Source of the DNA: Apostichopus parvimensis
Taxonomy: Eukaryota > Echinodermata > Holothuroidea > Aspidochirotida > Stichopodidae
Direction: 5' to 3'
NCBI GenBank assembly: GCA_000934455.1
Contig: KN890986.1
Location: 5,785-69,784 of the forward strand
DNA length: 64,000 bases
The stretch's first letter is position 1. The number at the start of each line of letters is the position of its first letter. Positions 59,601 through 64,000 of the stretch are shown here, in pieces. The notes under the pieces are model-generated. The model did not search any database and was not told the origin of the DNA. It saw only the letters and a list, made by a program, of their open reading frames with translations. The translations under genes were made by a program, and so were the position numbers.

Positions 59601-62600
59601 CTTTTCGGATTCCCAGTCCTGCTCTAAGAAGCACGTTCCTATGAAAGTTTACAAAAGTTTGAACTTTGACACCAGCGAACTGATGTCATTTTATGCCGGG
59701 GTGATTTCAAAATTCACATTTCAGTTTCCCAAATATTATAATAAATATCAATTATTAATAAATAAGGGTTAACTTTTACAGCAAGGTTCTTTATTAATAT
59801 CTTTTAACTTTAATTTTTTTTCCCCCTCAAAATGATTTGGTTATTTGATCAAGCTAGATTATATTTGCTTTCAGTTACGGTTACCAAGGAAACGACTGTC
59901 GGAACAACCTGTACTCCCTCGCAACCGGAGAACTTGTCTACTTTTCTGCTAACATTGTGGTTCTGTATGATCCATTGGAACTTACGCAACGGCATTACCT
60001 TGCTCATGAGTCTGCAGTTAAAAGGTATTTATTTAAAGAAGAAAAATAAATAAAACAGTTTGTTGTTTCAAATGAAAAGGAATGGAATAATTTAAAAAGA
60101 TCCGCCAGATTTTCTCAAAACTTCATATTGGTATCATTTCTAAATGAACACTTTTTAATGAAATGATCTGTGTAACCATTTATGTATTGTTTGTTAATGT
60201 CCGATTATCCAGATAGAACCTTATTCTTTTTAGTTGGTAAAAGGATATTGAAGTTAGAAAGATGTTAATGTAATATATTTTTGGAGCTGAGATGCCATAA
60301 CTGGGAAAGAAGTTTGTTAAACTATATTCACAGGCCTAGAATCGAGAAATACTAATTCTGGTTGTGTTTTTCAAACCTTTAATTTAGTTTCTTCTTCAAG
60401 AAATGAATGACTTAAGGAAGGAAGGAAGAAGGCAAAGGAACAAGTTAACAAATGAATGTGTGATTGAGTAAACAAATGAATATGGACAACTTGTTAACAT
60501 GTCAAAATGTTTGTGTTTGAGATTTTTTTTTTTTTTTAGCCATGATGGTAGATAACTTGTATAGCTCTTCAGTGACTAACATTCATTCATTGTTTTACAG
60601 TGTGGCTGTTCATACTAATGGTACTACAGTTGCCTCTGGTCAAGCTCAAGCAGGAACTGCTATGGTAACGTTTTCACATCTTGAAGGGGTCATCTGTATT
60701 GAATTTGCTTATTTATAAATTTTTAACAATTCTGACATAAATAATGCATTTTAGACATTTTTGAAATCTTGGTCTTACCAACCATACAAGTAATATTTGA
60801 AGTTACAATGATTCGAAATGAGAATTTACTCTCATCCAAATGAACATAAAATCTCAAGCAATTGTTAAAATATTTAAGTCAAGGAATAAATTGAATGATT
60901 TGTCACAAATGAAAAAAAAAAAAAAATGTCCTGAAATGGAAGTACTGATATGAAACTAGCCTTAAGTTAATTCTTAATGCAGAGAATGTATAAGGAATCT
61001 GATTGGTCAAACACAGTGTTTCTAAAACCGTTTCCACTACTGACACCCTATGTCCATTGTAAAGACCTTTACACCTGTTGTACAGCTGTGGGTGAAAGCT
61101 TTGTACATACATTTCTTGTAAAGCTTTACTGCCTGGTACCCCCCTGGGGATTCGCTGGTCTAAGGCCTTTCTGTTCTCACATTGGAAACTTCCGTGGGAA
61201 ATCAACACAGGTGTTACCAAAGCATATTATTTGGTGTTGGTAAGATGTGATCACATCTCTTCAACAGAATTGAATTGTGATGATGAGGCACAATAAATGA
61301 TTGGATGAATTATTCAGTATATGCAACATAAAAAAAATTGTAAAAAGTATTTTTCTTTTTCTTTCCTTGTGATAATCTGCCCAATAGGCTTGCGTCCATA
61401 TATGGAATGCCACCAATCTTCAAACTGTATTGGTCCTGGGCAAAGCCTTCTTTGAAAATGGTGTAACTTGCCTGGACTTTGCTGCTTCTCATGTAGGTAT
61501 TGATTCACTTTTAAGAAGATTGTTATCGGATTTGAATGTTTCTGTATCATTGCACCACATTTTGGCGACACAAAATACAAATTCACATCAAACTCAGTCC
61601 CTCTCTTGATTGTATTTTGTTTTCACAATTCTTTTACTTAATCTGTTACTTGTTTCTTATGTAATAAACCACCTCAAACCCTTGTCGATTAATGAAATAC
61701 TTAATATCCTATTAGTCATCCTCTATGTATTATCTGTTTATTCTTTGCCTGCAGGGATATTTGCTTGCAGTGGATGCTAGCACACACCCTGTACTATCTG
61801 TCTGGGACTGGAAGAATGGAGAAAGACTTGCAAGCACAACTGTAAGTAGTTCTGTTCTGAATAGTTCTCATAGTGATCAAAATTGTTATAATTATTTCAT
61901 GTCTGTATCAACAGATAATTATAAATTTTAAACGCTAATTTGTCAGTGTGCAATGTTTTATATGTCCTGCTTTGTTTATTTGTTCCTGCCCTTTTGTAAC
62001 TTTTTAGTGTATTTTTATAATACTGTTTTTATGCGAGCATTCAGTTACCCTTTGTGGGGTTTAATAAACTTTATCTTATCTTATCTCTTATGTATTGAAT
62101 TGCTGCAATTGAAAGATTAGTGCTGTTAGCTTGATATCGGTCTTTATGGAGAAATATCCTGATGAAACATTTGTGCTACATTATGCTGTAAAATTATGGC
62201 TCGCGTTTGATGTGAGGGAATGGGCACATAAACGTTCGTCTCGACTTTTGAGTTTATAGGACCCTGTTCTCACCAGTGTCAGTATGGGAGAATCTGAACT
62301 GTGTTTAACCCACAATCAAAGTTCTCATCTTCAAGATCGGATGGTTTGACAGTAACATCAGGTCTTGATCTGGTTTGGGAAACCATTAGTATTTTGCAGT
62401 ATTTAACATTGTTTGACTTACATGTTTATTTCAGCTTGGTACCGATGTGGTATGTCAGGTTCGATTCCAACCCAAGGATCCGTCTGTCATTGTAAGTGTC
62501 GGCAAGGAACATCTGGTCTTCTGGAATTTAGACAAGGAGGGAGGAAGGCTGGCAGAAAAGATCAAGCCTAACTATGAGGTAAGTTAACTCCTTTGTAGCT

Positions 62601-63311
62601 TGATTCAGTCAAAGGTGTGGATCCTTGGGGAGGATGGTGGTGATGGGGGAGAAGGGGCAGGGGGGGGGGTAGGGGGAGGCAGGGGTGCATCTCAACCCTT
62701 TGCAACTTCACATAGTTAAAAAAATATACATTAGCACAACCTTATGTTCACATCTACTGTGAATGCTCACGACCCCCCTACATGGGGTCTTCAACCACAG
62801 CAGGGTTACACCCCTCCCTTAATCCTGGATGCAACCCTGAGTCACTCTTAAACAATATATCAAGGCTTACCATCTGACTATTAAATGCTCATGAAATATT
62901 ATCTTTTCTGATGTAGGTATTATATATAACAACTGTTTAAACCAGAAAATTTAGTTCACACGGATATAGAAGAGAAAGGGGAAAAAAAAAACCAAGCCAT
63001 TTCTTAAAAGCATTTCTTGATATTTGTCTTAAACTTGATACTTGTACTTTACATATTCAACTAAAATAAAGATGTCATTGCTATTTTTTTATTTTTTTCC
63101 TCTTACATTTTGAAATGGATCTTATAGATGCAATGTTGCTACTTGATCTCCTTTATCCTTAAATTTGCAGAGAAATAACAAGGCTAAATATGTCATATGC
63201 GTGGCCTTCCGTCCAAATGGGGACATTGTGACAGGGGACTCTAATGGCACTGTGTATATTTGGCCTCGTAAGAGCAATACCATATCTCACACTCTTTCTC
63301 ATATTCACGAG
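47607..63311 (+). CDS. EMAP-like (EML) microtubule-associated protein with EF-hand-like N-terminus, 3' end cut off
   Basis: Fourteen coding exons: 47607-47669, 51203-51371, 52379-52684, 54078-54295, 56317-56414, 57028-57116, 58305-59123, 59439-59565, 59875-60024, 60601-60664, 61388-61492, 61755-61841, 62435-62578, 63171-63311. All phases agree, giving 860 codons with no stop yet. Residues 1-77 are a basic, Ser-rich N-terminus. Residues 78-314 form EF-hand-like helical pairs, with one good calcium loop at 277-288 (DDEKNGQISWTD). Residues 315-587 are one low-complexity exon. From about 622 comes the HELP motif (LKLDWVYGYQGNDCRNNLY, ELVYFSANIVVLYDP, TQRHYLAHE). The EML beta-propeller blades follow (VLSVWDW, VGKEHLVFWNL, GDIVTGDSNGTVYIW). 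The HELP and propeller region binds tubulin in this family. Paralogue identity (EML1-4 type or other) is not decided. The rest lies beyond 64000. Confidence 0.92.
49371..49472 (+). CDS. Possible alternative first coding exon of the EML gene
   Basis: An ATG at 49371 opens 34 codons (MDYKRRRHHLPATVHAAVL...) and ends at a donor GTAAATA in phase 0, the phase needed to join exon 51203. The encoded peptide is very basic. This would replace exon 47607-47669 and give an alternative N-terminus. The only evidence is phase and the splice site; I recognise no homologue, so chance is quite possible. Confidence 0.25.
52379..57116 (+). CDS. EF-hand-like block of EML (exons 3-6)
   Basis: Exon 3 (52379-52684) encodes two helix pairs with degenerate loops (LRAILYGFRRKGGIENRIS, then KGFEGKFGIDYESLWKLM). 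Exon 4 ends in another helical part, and exons 5-6 give the canonical loop with D, E, N, G, I and D at positions 1, 3, 5, 6, 8 and 12. The pattern is that of a two-lobe EF-hand region in which only the last hand keeps calcium ligands. Vertebrate EML1-4 start with a coiled coil instead, so this N-terminus differs from them. Confidence 0.7.
53640..53990. repeat. Degenerate tRNA-related SINE remnants in EML intron 3
   Basis: On minus near 53725-53680 there is an A-box-like stretch (GATAGCTCAGTTAGTTAG). On plus near 53898-53932 there is a tRNA 3'-half-like stretch (CTTGTAACCCAGAGGTC, then GGTCAAAATCCC) that recalls an anticodon loop plus B box. The pieces face opposite ways and are not intact tRNAs. 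Family unknown. Confidence 0.4.
54583..54612. repeat. C-rich tract in EML intron 4
   Basis: Runs of seven to nine C broken by single A or T, followed by an A run. Simple sequence only. Confidence 0.7.
57339..57589. other. Poly-G tract, 50-N gap and duplicated gap flanks
   Basis: A G run of about 19 lies at 57339-57357. A 34-base segment (57406-57439) is repeated exactly at 57556-57589, on the other side of the 50 N at 57440-57489; the sequence right after the N again starts with a G run. The two flanks probably represent the same locus read twice across a hard homopolymer, so the true sequence is shorter than shown. It lies in the intron between EML exons 57028-57116 and 58305-59123, and coding sequence is not affected. 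Confidence 0.85.
57811..57901 (+). repeat. Second copy of the U2-headed element's 3' body
   Basis: Aligns by eye with about 38164-38260: ACAGTCTCGATGTAAGG against ACAGTCCCGATGCAAGG, then AGGGGACTG, then GTTTGGTTTTTGTGTCCAGG against GTTTGGTTTTCGTGCCCAGG, then the CCTGGGCGA-like hairpin arm (CTTGGGTGA). It lacks a recognisable U2 head upstream. It lies in an EML intron. Confidence 0.65.
58305..59123 (+). CDS. EML exon 7: large low-complexity charged linker
   Basis: A single 819-nt exon encodes 273 residues with almost no hydrophobic character. It begins with a Lys/Pro-rich basic part (KPRKGSGNKRKPAQR) and continues with long Glu/Asp/Ser/Gly/Lys stretches. It should be disordered. Its basic start is of the type that aids microtubule binding in EML linkers, though that is inference. 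Codon use is more GC-rich than the flanking introns, and both borders fit phase 1. Confidence 0.85.
59439..63311 (+). CDS. EML HELP motif and beta-propeller exons 8-14
   Basis: Seven short exons carry the hydrophobic EMAP-like (HELP) motif and the first blades of the propeller. The alignment with human EML4 is close: human KLKLEWAYGYRGKDCRANVY matches LKLDWVYGYQGNDCRNNLY here, and blade ends such as HIWN, SVWDW, VFWNL and YIWP are all kept. One difference is LAHESAVKSVAVH where human has LGHTDCVKCLAIH. Confidence 0.93.
61925..62092 (+). repeat. Possible LINE 3' tail in EML intron 12
   Basis: The stretch ends in AATAAACTTTATCTTATCTT followed by ATC, a short pentamer repeat (TTATC) typical of the 3' ends of several LINE families. 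No coding part is attached and no target duplication was found. Confidence 0.35.
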
Positions 63312-64000
63312 GTAAGACACTTGGATTTGAATATTTTGAATCATGTTGTTTGTTGTTCTCCCATTTTCTCTATCCTGTTGTCTGACTTACTATGTATGTT
63401 TCTCCTGATTTTTGCCAGACCTAAATTATATTGAAATAATAGTATAATTGTCAAGATTATACATAACTACTGTAGTCTAAAAATTTGTAAAAATTTCTGT
63501 GGGGGTTGTGGGAGTGGCAAAGGGATGCTAGCTACGAATGAAATCAACATAACACTTTGAACACATTTAGTTACATCAAAACTGGTAATACAAAGAACAA
63601 TAATAAATGATACAATATAGAAATAAGAGACTAATTAGGAGAAACTCAAAACAAACTCAGGTGAACTTTACAAGCAAGGAGCCCTTCCTTAAGTGGGAGA
63701 AACAAACAAAGGAGACAATATCAATAAGAAAACAAAAACAAAAGGGAAGAAATTAATTAAGTAATGTTGAAAGGTTTTCTTGAAGTAACATAAAAAATTA
63801 CGGGCACTGAATGAGACTAGGAAGAGATTAGAGTTAGAGAAGATAGTATGTGTTGTGCTTATAGGAGGTAAGTCTATAGGAGGGTATAGAAACAGGAACC
63901 AGACTATAGAGTAAGAGTGTGTAACACGTACAAAAAAAACTTTGATTGAAAGAATTGATGGAATGGAGTCATTTATCCAGTTAAACAAAGAAAATGCCAA
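63312..64000. other. EML intron 14, no exon seen
   Basis: Purine-rich intronic sequence up to the window edge; I see no further propeller exon. The next exon should lie beyond 64000. Confidence 0.6.

Overview
The window is animal genomic DNA: AT-rich, intron-dense, with GT-AG introns and many decayed transposons. It holds parts or all of four conserved protein-coding genes. I read these by matching exon translations to families I know and by checking that every proposed exon junction keeps phase. The gene set, the TAGGCCTA-rich non-coding DNA and the EMAP-like gene suggest an invertebrate deuterostome, most likely an echinoderm and perhaps a sea cucumber. The species is inference.

Layout. 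292-8473 (minus): WDSUB1-like WD40/SAM gene, nine coding exons, with its U-box end cut off by the left edge. About 9740-9960: a probable shared promoter between WDSUB1 and TTI2. 10000-17640: the long presumed first intron of TTI2, filled with fossils (a gag-like piece on minus, a decayed Ty3/Gypsy element on plus, a LINE reverse transcriptase piece on minus). 17647-25622 (plus): TTI2, nine coding exons, complete, 453 aa. 25623-29972: non-coding DNA between convergent genes. 29973-35376 (minus): a complete 11-beta-hydroxysteroid-dehydrogenase-like SDR, six coding exons, 296 aa, with a likely non-coding first exon at about 36865. 37499-47606: a repeat-rich intergenic stretch with a hAT-type MITE, a U2-snRNA-headed retrosequence, an assembly gap and a nearly identical duplicated block. 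47607-63311 (plus): the first 14 coding exons (860 codons) of an EMAP-like (EML) gene with an EF-hand-like N-terminal part; it runs off the right edge.

The four genes do not form a pathway. WDSUB1 resembles ubiquitin-ligase adaptors, TTI2 belongs to the TELO2-TTI1-TTI2 (TTT) co-chaperone complex for PIKK kinases, the SDR is a membrane-anchored NAD(P)H oxidoreductase, and EML binds microtubules. The most unusual item is the 193-bp sequence at 38077-38269. Its first ~40 nt are nearly identical to the 5' end of U2 snRNA, the rest is unlike U2, and it sits between perfect 17-bp direct repeats. A second copy of its 3' body lies at about 57811-57901, which points to a SINE-like family with a U2 head. 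Two 50-N gaps (40618-40667, 57440-57489) are both flanked by duplicated sequence, a sign of imperfect haplotype or contig joining.
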